Assembly (NCBI GenBank): GCA_964652075.1
Contig: CAZYZQ010000012.1
Location: forward strand, 1-26,819
Origin: CAZYZQ01 sp964652075
GTDB taxonomy: Bacteria > Bacillota > Clostridia > Oscillospirales > Oscillospiraceae
DNA length: 26,819 nt
Direction: 5' to 3'
The notes beneath the pieces are model-generated. The model did not search any database, was not told the DNA's origin, and saw only the letters and a program-made list of their open reading frames with translations. Position 1 is the first letter of the stretch, and each line of letters opens with the position of its first letter. Below, one piece after another: positions 7,686 to 15,312 of the stretch. The translations under genes and the position numbers were made by a program.

Positions 7686-9433
7686 CAGCGGATGATGATG
7701 TCGCCGTCCTGGAAGCGCGGCGGGATGACCGGGATCTGGAGGTAGGAGTCATACTGGCCGCCGGTGTGGACGACGTGCTGGCCGTGGTTGTCGGTGTCCC
7801 AGGTCAGCGGCTCGATCCAGTTCTCGTCGCGCAGGTAGGTGCCCGCGATCTCGACGCGGATGGCCTGACCCTTGTGCCACAGGCGGCTGTGCGGGACGAT
7901 CTCGATATCGACCGGGACGATCTCGCCGGGCTGCACCTTCTCGACCTTCTTGTGCGACTGGACGGGCTGGTAGTCTGTGGACAGCTTCGGATCGAGGTCA
8001 CGGCGGGAGATGCGCATCTTGCCCCACGCGCCCGGATGCGGCTCGCCGAGGACGCTCATCGGCAGCCACTCGCCGGTGGTGGAGAGCTTCTTGACGGTGA
8101 TGAACAGGTCGCCGTCGTTGTAGTCGCGCGCCTCGACCCATGCGTGCAGCTTCATGTAGCCGGTGATCTCGGTGTCCTCGTCGAAGTAGTAGTCAAAGTT
8201 CACGCAGCCCTTGTTCTCGGAGTCGTAGCCGGCCTCGGCAACGGTCTCGACGGGCGCGGGCTTCATGGACATGTCGGACGCGTCCAGATACAGCTTGCGG
8301 TACTGGGTGCGGGCGAGCGGGAACTCCTTCTCGGGGCGGTTCTTCTGGGCGTTGAACTCGTAGCAGTCCTGCACCTCGAGGCGGTACCGGGGGGTCATCT
8401 CCCAGCCGTTGTAGATGTTCTTCAGATAGCGCTCGAAGAAGCGGCGCAGGTCGTCGAGGTTCTCGGGCGTGTAGGAGTCCGGCCACTCGAACTCGCGGTG
8501 GACGCGCAGCCACTTTCTTGTGGAGCGGATCTTGCGGAAGGTGTTGAACGAGCCGCGCAGATGGAAGTGGTTCCAGCAGGCGGTCATGTAGACCGGGATC
8601 TTGATGGCCTTGAAATCCGGAATCTTGTCGAGCCAGTAGCCGTTCATATCCGGGTATTTGGCGTACATCATGGCCATGTTGTCCATGTAGCCGGTGCCGA
8701 CAGCCTCAGCGAAGACCATCTTGATGAAGCTGGTCGCCGGGATGCCGCCCTCGCCGAGCGACTCGCGCAGCTGGTCGGTCGTGCACTCCCACGGCGCGAT
8801 TGCGGCCAGATGGGGCGGCTGCTGCGCGGCGATGCGGATCTGCGTCATGGCGACGCAGGAGTTGCCCGCCATGCCGACCTTGCCGTTACACCACGGCTGC
8901 TGGGCGACCCACTCGATGAAGTCGTAGCCGTCCTGGCCCTCCTGCGTGCCGAACATTGTGAACTCACCCGTGGAGTGGCCGACGCCGCGCGGATCGACGT
9001 TTGCGACCGCGAAGCCGTAGTGGCACCAGTAGCCGGGATCGGGGGACTCGTATTTGGACATGTTGGAGACGGCGGAGCCGGGGACGCCGTGGATCTTCCA
9101 CTCGGCCTGCCCCTCGAACGGGCGCTTGCCGTAGAAGCTCCACGAGATGATGACCGGCACCTTCTCGGTTGTGATCGGGCGGTAGATATCGACATACATC
9201 GTCTCGCCGTCGCGCGTCTTGACCGCGACGTCCTGCATGCAGATGATGCCGTCGTCGGCCAGATACTCGTGCTGGTTCAGCGCGGGCAGGGTGTCGTAGT
9301 TCTCACGCTCCTCGACGGGCATAGCGTCGATCTCCTCGCGCGTGGCGGGCAGGCGCATCTGCGTGTAGATGCAGTCGATCTCCTCGCCGCCGAAGTTCTT
9401 CTTGATGATTTTTACATCGGCATGTCTTGCCAT
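7685..9433 (-). CDS. CocE/NonD (peptidase S15-like) alpha/beta hydrolase
   Basis: Serine hydrolase of the CocE/NonD/X-Pro dipeptidyl-peptidase superfamily, which cleaves ester or amide bonds. The 582-residue product has the catalytic domain at about 60-345, with VKTRDGETMYVDIYRP and the oxyanion segment ISWSFYGKRP, DPRGVGHSTGEF and the nucleophile elbow GMAGNSCVA (S192), followed by a C-terminal jelly-roll domain (HAWVEARDYNDGDLFITVKK and IEIVPHSRLWHKGQAIRVEI) typical of the family. The position of the triad aspartate in relatives (W-x-D) reads CWNHFH here (W287, N288, H289), so the acid may be altered. A candidate histidine is H312. Strong TAAGGAGG seven bases before ATG. It is coupled to the MFS gene downstream and probably cytoplasmic, as no signal peptide is seen. 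Confidence 0.85.
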   Translation of the reverse strand: MARHADVKIIKKNFGGEEIDCIYTQMRLPATREEIDAMPVEERENYDTLPALNQHEYLADDGIICMQDVAVKTRDGETMYVDIYRPITTEKVPVIISWSFYGKRPFEGQAEWKIHGVPGSAVSNMSKYESPDPGYWCHYGFAVANVDPRGVGHSTGEFTMFGTQEGQDGYDFIEWVAQQPWCNGKVGMAGNSCVAMTQIRIAAQQPPHLAAIAPWECTTDQLRESLGEGGIPATSFIKMVFAEAVGTGYMDNMAMMYAKYPDMNGYWLDKIPDFKAIKIPVYMTACWNHFHLRGSFNTFRKIRSTRKWLRVHREFEWPDSYTPENLDDLRRFFERYLKNIYNGWEMTPRYRLEVQDCYEFNAQKNRPEKEFPLARTQYRKLYLDASDMSMKPAPVETVAEAGYDSENKGCVNFDYYFDEDTEITGYMKLHAWVEARDYNDGDLFITVKKLSTTGEWLPMSVLGEPHPGAWGKMRISRRDLDPKLSTDYQPVQSHKKVEKVQPGEIVPVDIEIVPHSRLWHKGQAIRVEIAGTYLRDENWIEPLTWDTDNHGQHVVHTGGQYDSYLQIPVIPPRFQDGDIIIR

Positions 9434-9474
9434 GGAATGACCTCCTTAAAAATCGTGGTCGTATCATAAAGTAG

Positions 9475-9494
9475 GGCGGGGGCTCGCCCCCGCC
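9475..9494. repeat. Palindromic repeat, module C copy 1
   Basis: GGCGGGGGC-TC-GCCCCCGCC preceded by GTAG. A degenerate second copy (ACGACGGGGGGCAAGCCCC...CCCTACGGCG) lies inverted at 9521-9550, and a third at 15538-15557. Confidence 0.75.
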
Positions 9495-9520
9495 GTCGTA
9501 TTACGGAATCGTCCGGTCAA

Positions 9521-9550
9521 ACGACGGGGGGCAAGCCCCACCCTACGGCG
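9521..9550. repeat. Module C repeat, degenerate inverted copy
   Basis: GGGGC-AA-GCCCC core with CCCTACGG flank. Together with copy 1 it fills the 200-base gap between the hydrolase and the 2-hydroxyacid dehydrogenase genes. Confidence 0.65.
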
Positions 9551-9584
9551 TCTAACGATACGATACCGAAAAATGCGGTGCATT

Positions 9585-9616
9585 CGCAGGAGCCGGTCGG
9601 GTGTCCGACTCCTGCG
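9585..9616 (-). terminator. Probable terminator after the 2-hydroxyacid dehydrogenase gene
   Basis: 8-bp stem CGCAGGAG (9585-9592) / CTCCTGCG (9609-9616) with further CGG/CCG pairing inside the loop, 17 bases after the stop codon. The T-run (GCATTTTT) follows after a gap, so strength is uncertain. It would separate the upstream three-gene unit from the hydrolase-MFS pair. Confidence 0.5.
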
Positions 9617-9632
9617 GAATGTGTGGGAAAGA

Positions 9633-10685
9633 CTATCTTCTCCAGATGTGGGTGCGCTCCTCGCCGCGGCAGTAGGCGAGCACGTCCTGCGCCATGATCT
9701 CGCCGGACCAGCCCGGGATATCGGTGGTCAGGCCGGCCATGTGCGGCGAGCACAGGCAGTTGCGCATCTTAAGCAGCGGATGGTTCGCCGGAACCGGCTC
9801 CTGCCAGTACACGTCGATGGCAGCACCCGCGATATCGCCGTTCTGCAGGGCCTCGACAAAGTCGCGCTCGTCGATGACGGCGGCACGCGCGGAGTTGACG
9901 AGCCACGCGGTCTTCTTCATCTTGGTAAACCACGTCTTGTTGACGGAGTTCTTCGTGTCCGGCAGCACCGGCAGATGGATGGAGACAATATCGGACTCGG
10001 CCAGCATGGTGTCGAGATCGACCTTCTTCGCGCCTGCGGCGGCGATTTTCTCCTCGGAGACGAACGGGTCGTAGGCCAGAACCTTCATGCCGAAGGCCAG
10101 CGCGTACTTGCCGACGAGCGCGCCGATCGCGCCGAAGCCGGCGAGGCCCAGCGTCTTGCCGTGCAGCTCAAAGCCGATGCCGTAGTCGGTGTAGGGGTGC
10201 TTCTCGTCGAGCGGGCCCCAGGTGACGTCCTTTTTGTCCGGATAGTCGTAGATATCCGCAACCGGGTCGCCCAGATGCTCGCCCTTCTGCAGGCCGGTGA
10301 CGGCGACAGCCATGTTGCGCGTCGCGGCGATCATCATGCCCATGCAGTATTCGGCGACAGCCACGGCGTTGCGGCCGGGGGTGTAACTGAGCTGGAGGCC
10401 GCGCGCCTTGATGGCCTCGTTGTCGACGGTGACCGGCGTGCCCTTGGCAACGCCGATGAACTTCATGCCGGAGTCGGCCCACGCGTTGATCGTGTCCGCA
10501 CCCGCCTCGTCGTCGCCGAGGACGACCATTTCGCAGCCGAGGCAGTCGTTCTTCAGACGCGCCTCGTCACGGTTGCCGACGCCGTACTTCAGCTCGCCGA
10601 CTTCCTTGATATCGCAGTACTGCTTGATCTGCTCGAGACGCTCGCCGACAATCGGCGTGCCGAGCGCCATGGTGATTTTTGCCAT
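9633..10685 (-). CDS. D-isomer-specific 2-hydroxyacid dehydrogenase family oxidoreductase
   Basis: NAD(P)-dependent reduction of 2-oxo acids or oxidation of 2-hydroxy acids. The 350-residue protein has the Rossmann motif GLAGFGAIGALVG (GFGAIG at 183-188) and the family's catalytic triad: R267 in NSARAAVI, E296 in DVYWQEP and H315 in CSPHMAG, with the usual spacing of 29 and 19 residues. A roughly 35-residue segment (137-172, GDPVADIYDYPDKK... ) before the Rossmann domain is longer than in most members. AGGAGG lies nine bases before the ATG. The gene follows the aldolase by 19 bases and is co-transcribed with it and the kinase. Substrate unknown; by context a sugar-derived hydroxyacid or keto acid. 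Confidence 0.88.
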   Translation of the reverse strand: MAKITMALGTPIVGERLEQIKQYCDIKEVGELKYGVGNRDEARLKNDCLGCEMVVLGDDEAGADTINAWADSGMKFIGVAKGTPVTVDNEAIKARGLQLSYTPGRNAVAVAEYCMGMMIAATRNMAVAVTGLQKGEHLGDPVADIYDYPDKKDVTWGPLDEKHPYTDYGIGFELHGKTLGLAGFGAIGALVGKYALAFGMKVLAYDPFVSEEKIAAAGAKKVDLDTMLAESDIVSIHLPVLPDTKNSVNKTWFTKMKKTAWLVNSARAAVIDERDFVEALQNGDIAGAAIDVYWQEPVPANHPLLKMRNCLCSPHMAGLTTDIPGWSGEIMAQDVLAYCRGEERTHIWRR

Positions 10686-10704
10686 TGTTCCGTTCCTCCT
10701 GTAC

Positions 10705-11343
10705 TCAGACAGCCTGATCGGCGGCGATCAGATCCTGCATGGCCTTCTCGGCCTCTTTGCTCATCGGCTCATAGGTGCCGAGCAGCTTTGCGTAGTAGGT
10801 GGTCTGCGCCATTTCCTCGGTGTAGGTGGCGGCGGCCATGGCGGCCTTGATGTTCTTGCCGCAGGCGAACATGCCGTGGTTCTTCATCAGAACGACGCGG
10901 CCCTTCTCGCCCAGCGTCTCGGTCACGATACCGGCCAGATCGTTGGAGCCGGGCATGGTGAAGGGGACAACCTTGACCGGGGTGAACTCGGCCTGCGGCG
11001 GGGTGATCGGACGCATCGGCTCGTCGGACATGGCCATGATGGTGCAGAACATGCCGTGGGTGTGGACGGTCGCGTTGATGTCAGGACGGGCGCGCAGGAC
11101 GGTCGTGTGCATCGGGGTCTCGGAGGACGGCTTGAAGTTGCCCTCGAGCCACTTGCCGTTTGCGTCGACAATGGCGATGTCCTCCAGCGTCATGCCCTTG
11201 TAGGGAATGCCGGACGGGGTGATGGCGACGTTGCCGTCGGCGCAGCGGACGGCAATGTTGCCGGAAGTGCCGTGGATCAGGCCCTGGTCAACGGCCTCCA
11301 GAATCGCGGTAAGAACCTGCTGTCTTTCCTTTTCGTAATTCAT
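10705..11343 (-). CDS. Class II aldolase/adducin family protein (FucA-like)
   Basis: Zinc-dependent aldolase or epimerase. In FucA it splits L-fuculose-1-phosphate into DHAP and lactaldehyde. The 212-residue protein aligns closely by motif with FucA: TSGN at 26-29, SG at 44-45, SSE with catalytic-type E75, zinc histidines H94 and H96 in THTHG, and H156 in KNHGMF. FucA uses E73, H92, H94 and H155. The ATG at 11343 is preferred, with GGAGGG seven bases upstream; the in-frame ATG at 11358 would place that ribosome site inside the coding region. Between the kinase and the dehydrogenase in one operon. Aldolase, ribulose-phosphate epimerase or a related reaction all remain possible. Confidence 0.9.
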   Translation of the reverse strand: MNYEKERQQVLTAILEAVDQGLIHGTSGNIAVRCADGNVAITPSGIPYKGMTLEDIAIVDANGKWLEGNFKPSSETPMHTTVLRARPDINATVHTHGMFCTIMAMSDEPMRPITPPQAEFTPVKVVPFTMPGSNDLAGIVTETLGEKGRVVLMKNHGMFACGKNIKAAMAAATYTEEMAQTTYYAKLLGTYEPMSKEAEKAMQDLIAADQAV

Positions 11344-11401
11344 GACTGAACCCTCCAAAATGAATTTCTGATTTTTATGTCAGTGCCGCAATGCGGCGGG
11401 A

Positions 11402-12937
11402 TTACAGTGTTGCGGACTCCAGCTCGCGCAGCGGCGCGTCCAGCGCCTCGTAGAGCTTCAGGTAATGCGGGTAGCGCGCGTTGTAGACGCGGCACCAATC
11501 GGGATCCGGATCAATCCGGCGTTCAATGGAGATCATCTCTCGCATTGTCTTAGCCAGATCCCGGTAGGCGCCGACGGCCTGCCCTGCGATCAGCGCGTCG
11601 CCAAACGGCACGTCGCCCGTCTTGGCGCTCGGAATCAGAACCGGCACGTTCAGGACAGCGGCCTTGATCCGCAGCCACGTCTCGCTCTTGGCCCCGCCGC
11701 CCACGACCCGCAGGGAGGTGACCGGCGTGCCGCTCTGTTCAAAACAGAAGATGACGTGGCGCAGCGCAAACGCCGTGCCCTCGAAGACGGCGCGCGCCAG
11801 ATCGGCGTGCGTCGTGCCCGCCTGCATCCCGATGAACATGCCGCGCGCGTGGGTGTTCCACAGCGGCGCGCGCTCGCCCATCAGATAGGGGTGGAAGAAC
11901 ACGCCGCCCGCGCCCGGCTTCGCCGTGAGCGCTTCGCGGTTCATCGCGGTGTACACGTCGATGTGTTCCTGTGCGGCAAGCTGCCGGTCCTCAGCGCCGA
12001 GGGTGTCGAGGAACCACTTGACCGACGCGCCGGAGGCGCTGATCGGGGCGTTGTACATGTACGGCACGCCCGGCAGCGTGCAGCGCTGCGCGCCGACGGG
12101 GCTGCCCGTGGCGGGCAGGCGCTCAGTGCCTGCGAAGACCAGCGACGAGGTGCCGGAGATCTCAGCCGCCTCGCCGAGCCGGGAGATGCCGGAGGCATAC
12201 ATGGCGGCGATGGCGTCGCTCGTGCCCGCGCAGACCGGCGTGCCGACGGGAAGGCCCGTTTCGACGGCCGCCTGCGGCGTGACACTGCCGATGACCGTGT
12301 TGGCCGCGACCGGGGCGGGCAGCAGGCGGTCAAAATCGACCTGCAAGAGGTTCGCCAGCTCCGCCGACCAGACGCCGGAGCGGTAGTCCAGGCACTGCGT
12401 CAGCGACGCCTGATCGCGGTCCATCGTCATCTGGCCGGTGAGCAGGAAATTGATGTAGGCGTTGACCTGCAAAATTCTGGCGGTTTTCCGGAAGAGAACC
12501 GGTTCGTTGCGGCGGAACCACAGAAGCTTGGCGGGCAAAAACGAGACGTCCGGCTTTGCGCCCGTGATCTGCGTGTAGCGCGTCGGCCCCATGACGGAGA
12601 GGATTTCGTCCAGCTCGCTCTTGGCGCGTTTGTCCATCCAGATGATCGCGCGGCGCAGCGGCTGGCCGTTGTAGTCGACTGGCAGCAGCGTCGGCGTCTG
12701 CGAGGAGATGCAGATGCTGCGCAGCAGCGGCCGCTCCTGCGCCGGGAGCACAGCCATGATCTCTGAGAAAATTTCCTTTGCGGCCTTCCACCAGTCGCGC
12801 GGGTCCTGCTCCGCGCAGGGGCCGTCGAAATGGGTGGGATAGGTGCGGCTGGCCGAAGCAACGACGGTGCCGTCGCCCCGGAAGAGAATGCCCTTCATAT
12901 TGGTGGTTCCCATGTCCATGCCAAGCAGATAGTACAA
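11402..12937 (-). CDS. FGGY-family carbohydrate kinase
   Basis: ATP-dependent kinase of the FGGY family (xylulose, ribulose, fuculose, gluconate, glycerol and similar). The 511-residue protein begins with the phosphate-1 motif GMDMGTTNMKG (6-16), has IIWMDKRAKSE near 98-107 for sugar contacts, CAGTSDAIAAM with catalytic base D241, and the C-terminal adenosine motif LRVVGGGAKSETWLRIKA followed by GDVPFGDALIAGQAVGA. The start is TTG at 12937, with AGGGAGG eight bases upstream; no ATG or GTG fits better. First gene of the minus-strand operon with aldolase and 2-hydroxyacid dehydrogenase, divergent from an iron alcohol dehydrogenase. The order suggests it phosphorylates a ketose or sugar acid for the aldolase; the exact sugar is unknown. 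Confidence 0.92.
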   Translation of the reverse strand: MYYLLGMDMGTTNMKGILFRGDGTVVASASRTYPTHFDGPCAEQDPRDWWKAAKEIFSEIMAVLPAQERPLLRSICISSQTPTLLPVDYNGQPLRRAIIWMDKRAKSELDEILSVMGPTRYTQITGAKPDVSFLPAKLLWFRRNEPVLFRKTARILQVNAYINFLLTGQMTMDRDQASLTQCLDYRSGVWSAELANLLQVDFDRLLPAPVAANTVIGSVTPQAAVETGLPVGTPVCAGTSDAIAAMYASGISRLGEAAEISGTSSLVFAGTERLPATGSPVGAQRCTLPGVPYMYNAPISASGASVKWFLDTLGAEDRQLAAQEHIDVYTAMNREALTAKPGAGGVFFHPYLMGERAPLWNTHARGMFIGMQAGTTHADLARAVFEGTAFALRHVIFCFEQSGTPVTSLRVVGGGAKSETWLRIKAAVLNVPVLIPSAKTGDVPFGDALIAGQAVGAYRDLAKTMREMISIERRIDPDPDWCRVYNARYPHYLKLYEALDAPLRELESATL

Positions 12938-12967
12938 GCGCTCCGCCTCCCTTGTTTTCCTGCTCCC

Positions 12968-12996
12968 AGCATACCGGAATTAAAGGAAAGAGGCAA
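12968..12996 (-). promoter_or_regulatory. Promoter of the kinase-aldolase-dehydrogenase operon
   Basis: Minus strand: -35 TTGCCT (12991-12996), 17-base spacer, -10 TATGCT (12968-12973). The -35 box overlaps the left half-site of an inverted repeat. Confidence 0.6.
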
Positions 12997-13036
12997 CTTT
13001 TGAATTTCCGCATCCTTTAGGAAAACGGAAAGTTGC
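12993..13036. promoter_or_regulatory. Candidate operator: inverted repeat GCAACTTT ... AAAGTTGC
   Basis: Perfect 8-bp half-sites at 12993-13000 and 13029-13036, centres 36 bases apart. Each half-site runs into the -35 box of one of the two divergent promoters, so a dimer or looped tetramer would control both genes at once. Confidence 0.6.
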
Positions 13037-13061
13037 GCCCATTTGCCGGGCGGGATAAACT
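13033..13061 (+). promoter_or_regulatory. Promoter of the iron alcohol dehydrogenase
   Basis: -35 TTGCGC (13033-13038), 17-base spacer, -10 TAAACT (13056-13061). The -35 overlaps the right half-site of the inverted repeat. Confidence 0.55.
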
Positions 13062-13115
13062 GGAGGCAAAGCAAGCCACGACATGATGAAATTGAACATA
13101 CAGGAGGAACGGAAT

Positions 13116-14261
13116 ATGGCATACCAGTTTGGCATCTCCAGCAACATCACCTTCGGCAAGGACGCGGCGCAGCAGCTGCCCGTGCTTGTCGATTCCATCG
13201 GCGCGAAGAAGGTCATGCTCGTCTATGACGCGGGCGTGAAGGCGGCGGGCATCGCCGAGAAGGTGCTCGCGCAGCTGGCAAAATCCGGCGCAGAGGTTCT
13301 CTGCTACGACAAGGTGCTCCCGAACCCGACCGACGAGCTGGTCGAGGAGGCCGCGAAGGTCGCAAAGGACGCAGGTGTCGACTGCTTTGTCGCCGTCGGC
13401 GGTGGCTCGGCCATCGACCTGACGAAGGCCGTCAACATCCTGCAAACGAATGAAGGCCCGATCAACCGCTACGCGGGCATGGATATGGTGCCGAACCCAA
13501 CCCTGCCGCTCATCGCCATCCCCACGACGGCGGGTACCTCCAGCGAGATCACGAACGTCATTGCACTGATTGACACCGTGAAGGTCGTCAAATACGTCAT
13601 CATCGGCCGCTACGTCACCGCCGACTACGCGATCATCGATCCGGAGTTCACGAAGACCATGCCGAAGAGCGTCACCGCCGCGACGGGCATGGATGCCATC
13701 ACCCACGCCGTCGAGAGCTACATCTCCAACATGGCCACCCCGCTGACGGAGTACAATGCCCTGACCGGCCTGAAGCTTTTGTACGACAACCTGCCGAAGG
13801 CCGTCGAGAACGGCGCGGACATGCAGGCGCGTGAGAACATGCTCCTCGGCTGCGTCATCACGGGCTTCAGCTTCTCGAACGCGAACCTCGGCTTAGTTCA
13901 CGGCATCGCGCACACCCTCTCCGCGCACTTCGGCCTTGCCCACGGCATGGCGAACGCCGCCGTCCTGCCCTACGTCATGGCCTACAACGCCGAGACCGTG
14001 CCGGAGAAGATGGTGGAGCTGGCAAAGGCCATCGGCCTGACCCCGAGCGGGAATCTGGACGAGGACAAGTACCTCCTGTCGAAGGAGCTGCTGGCCCTGA
14101 CAAAGAAGGTCGGCATCAAGACCCTGACCGAGCAGGGCGTCCCGGAGGACAGCTTCGACATGCTGGCCGACGACGTCCTCCGCGAACCGGTGCTGGGCTT
14201 CAACCCCCGCCAGAACATCACGAAGGAAGACGTCATCGCAATTCTCAATCAGGCGAAGTAA
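13116..14261 (+). CDS. Iron-containing alcohol dehydrogenase (FucO-like)
   Basis: Group III, metal-dependent alcohol dehydrogenase; FucO-type members reduce lactaldehyde or glycolaldehyde with NADH. The 381-residue protein shows the nucleotide motif AVGGGSAID (GGGS 95-98), TTAGTSSEIT (138-147), and the metal ligands D193 and H197 in GMDAITHAVESY, H262 in LGLVHGIAH and H276 in GLAHGMANA. These match FucO D196, H200, H263 and H277. ATG 13116 has AGGAGG eight bases upstream and the family-typical short N-terminus; the in-frame ATG at 13083 lacks a site. Divergent from the kinase operon and sharing its control region, so it likely disposes of the aldehyde made by the aldolase. Followed by a terminator. 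Confidence 0.93.
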   Translation: MAYQFGISSNITFGKDAAQQLPVLVDSIGAKKVMLVYDAGVKAAGIAEKVLAQLAKSGAEVLCYDKVLPNPTDELVEEAAKVAKDAGVDCFVAVGGGSAIDLTKAVNILQTNEGPINRYAGMDMVPNPTLPLIAIPTTAGTSSEITNVIALIDTVKVVKYVIIGRYVTADYAIIDPEFTKTMPKSVTAATGMDAITHAVESYISNMATPLTEYNALTGLKLLYDNLPKAVENGADMQARENMLLGCVITGFSFSNANLGLVHGIAHTLSAHFGLAHGMANAAVLPYVMAYNAETVPEKMVELAKAIGLTPSGNLDEDKYLLSKELLALTKKVGIKTLTEQGVPEDSFDMLADDVLREPVLGFNPRQNITKEDVIAILNQAK

Positions 14262-14279
14262 GTCAAAAAAATAAAAACA

Positions 14280-14304
14280 TGCCGCCCCGAATCCGGGGGC
14301 GGCA
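14280..14304. terminator. Bidirectional terminator
   Basis: 9-bp stem TGCCGCCCC (14280-14288) / GGGGCGGCA (14296-14304), with AAAAAAATAAAAA on the left (a T-tract for the minus strand) and CTTCTTT on the right. Lies between the convergent alcohol dehydrogenase and the membrane-protein gene. Confidence 0.85.
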
Positions 14305-14317
14305 CTTCTTTGCTGTT

Positions 14318-15073
14318 TCAATTATGCCAGACGGAGACATACGCGGGCGTCGGTGCGCGGTTCTGTGTAAATAAAATCGTACAGGTATCGCGCGCGCCGT
14401 CCGGTGTGCTGCGTTGGAATTTCTGCATCCGGTACGGTGCAAAATCGCGCGACAGGCGTCCCGTCGGCGTGTAGGCTTCGCCGTTTAGCGTCAGCGTGCC
14501 GACAAATCGGTCCGGGAGTACGAGCCAATCGAGCGCCCAGCCTGCGACGGCGACGTCATAGGTCGTGTCGCCGAACGTTTCGTTGATATTTTGCAGCGGC
14601 GCGGTGTCGAACCGGATGCGCTGCGGAGCTGGTACGAGCAGCAGCGCGGCGACGAGCACCGCCAGAATCCAATATACCGACGAAACGCGGCGCGCTTTGT
14701 CCTCCGCGCGCGGCATATGGGGAAGCGCTGCAAAAGCCAATGCGGGAAAAATGAGCGGAAACAGGCAGAGCGCAAGGAGCAGCCCGTGCGACGCCATGTT
14801 CCAGCGCGGCGCGTCCGGATCAAAGACGTAGTAGAGCATCGTGAGCATTGCGAGTACCGCCGTGCCGGAAATGGCGAACAGTGCCGCGCGCGAGCGGGAA
14901 AACAACAGCGCCAGATAGCATCCAGCCAGCGCAAGAAAACACAGCCCCACCAGCGGCGTTCCGCCCGGCACGAACGGCGCATAGCCGATCAGACCTAAGA
15001 GCAGCGTCACCGTCGCGCACACCCAGAGCAGCGTCCGCCTCCACAGGCAGAACGGAGGATATGTTTGTTTCAT
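14318..15073 (-). CDS. Integral membrane protein of unknown function
   Basis: A 251-residue protein with five predicted membrane helices (about 13-33, 40-58, 64-84, 95-117, 131-149) and a C-terminal domain of about 100 residues (RIRFDTAPLQNINETFGD...YVSVWHN) probably outside or on one face of the membrane. I do not recognise the family. The ATG at 15073 follows AGAGGGG by seven bases; the in-frame upstream ATG at 15130 has no site and lies within the preceding terminator-like region. Preceded by an AT-rich island containing a consensus promoter and a terminator-like hairpin, so it may be expressed by read-through of that leader. Confidence 0.7.
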   Translation of the reverse strand: MKQTYPPFCLWRRTLLWVCATVTLLLGLIGYAPFVPGGTPLVGLCFLALAGCYLALLFSRSRAALFAISGTAVLAMLTMLYYVFDPDAPRWNMASHGLLLALCLFPLIFPALAFAALPHMPRAEDKARRVSSVYWILAVLVAALLLVPAPQRIRFDTAPLQNINETFGDTTYDVAVAGWALDWLVLPDRFVGTLTLNGEAYTPTGRLSRDFAPYRMQKFQRSTPDGARDTCTILFTQNRAPTPAYVSVWHN

Positions 15074-15105
15074 ATCAATTCCCCTCTTAAAAGAAGTACA
15101 ATCTG

Positions 15106-15125
15106 AAAAAAACCCGTACGCGGGG
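15106..15125 (-). terminator. Short hairpin plus T7: terminator or attenuator
   Basis: Minus strand: CCCG-CGTA-CGGG followed by TTTTTTT (15106-15112). The stem is only 4 bp, but the T-run is strong. It lies just after the stop codon of the 61-codon ORF and 35 bases before the start of the membrane-protein gene. Confidence 0.5.
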
Positions 15126-15126
15126 A

Positions 15127-15312
15127 TCAATTCAAGCGAATAGAGTTGGGATAGGTAATTGAAAATTCTCTTGTACCCTGATTATAATACAGCTTCGCTT
15201 GCTCCACAAGAACAGCGTCTGAGGCATTATAGTAAGCCGCATAATAGGTTTTATCAAAGGTCTCGGCGGCATTTGAGCGCTCAGAAGAGAGAAATCTCTC
15301 CCATAAAAACAT
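15127..15312 (-). other. AT-rich transcribed island: candidate structured RNA or 61-codon ORF
   Basis: This stretch is far more AT-rich than its surroundings. A TTGACA-N18-TATAAT promoter (15311-15340) points into it and a T7 hairpin ends it, giving a predicted transcript of about 195 nt. The 5' end can form a GAGAG/CTCTC hairpin and a GAGCGCTC palindrome; GCCGC/GCGGC and CGCT/AGCG pairs follow, which favours an RNA. There is also a 61-codon ORF (MFLWERFLSSERSNAAETFD... to SIRLN) ending exactly before the hairpin, but its ATG overlaps the -10 box, so that promoter cannot express it from this start, and no ribosome site is seen. It has no 6S, T-box or SRP hallmarks. Identity unresolved. Confidence 0.4.

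Noticed and set aside
7766..9469. 567-codon open frame on the plus strand
   Set aside because: It lies fully antisense to the CocE-type hydrolase, has no ribosome site and a Val/Asp/Arg-biased composition typical of an antisense shadow in GC-rich DNA.
11343..11358. Upstream in-frame ATG as start of the class II aldolase
   Set aside because: Using it would translate the GGAGGG ribosome site itself; the ATG at 11343 is spaced correctly from it.
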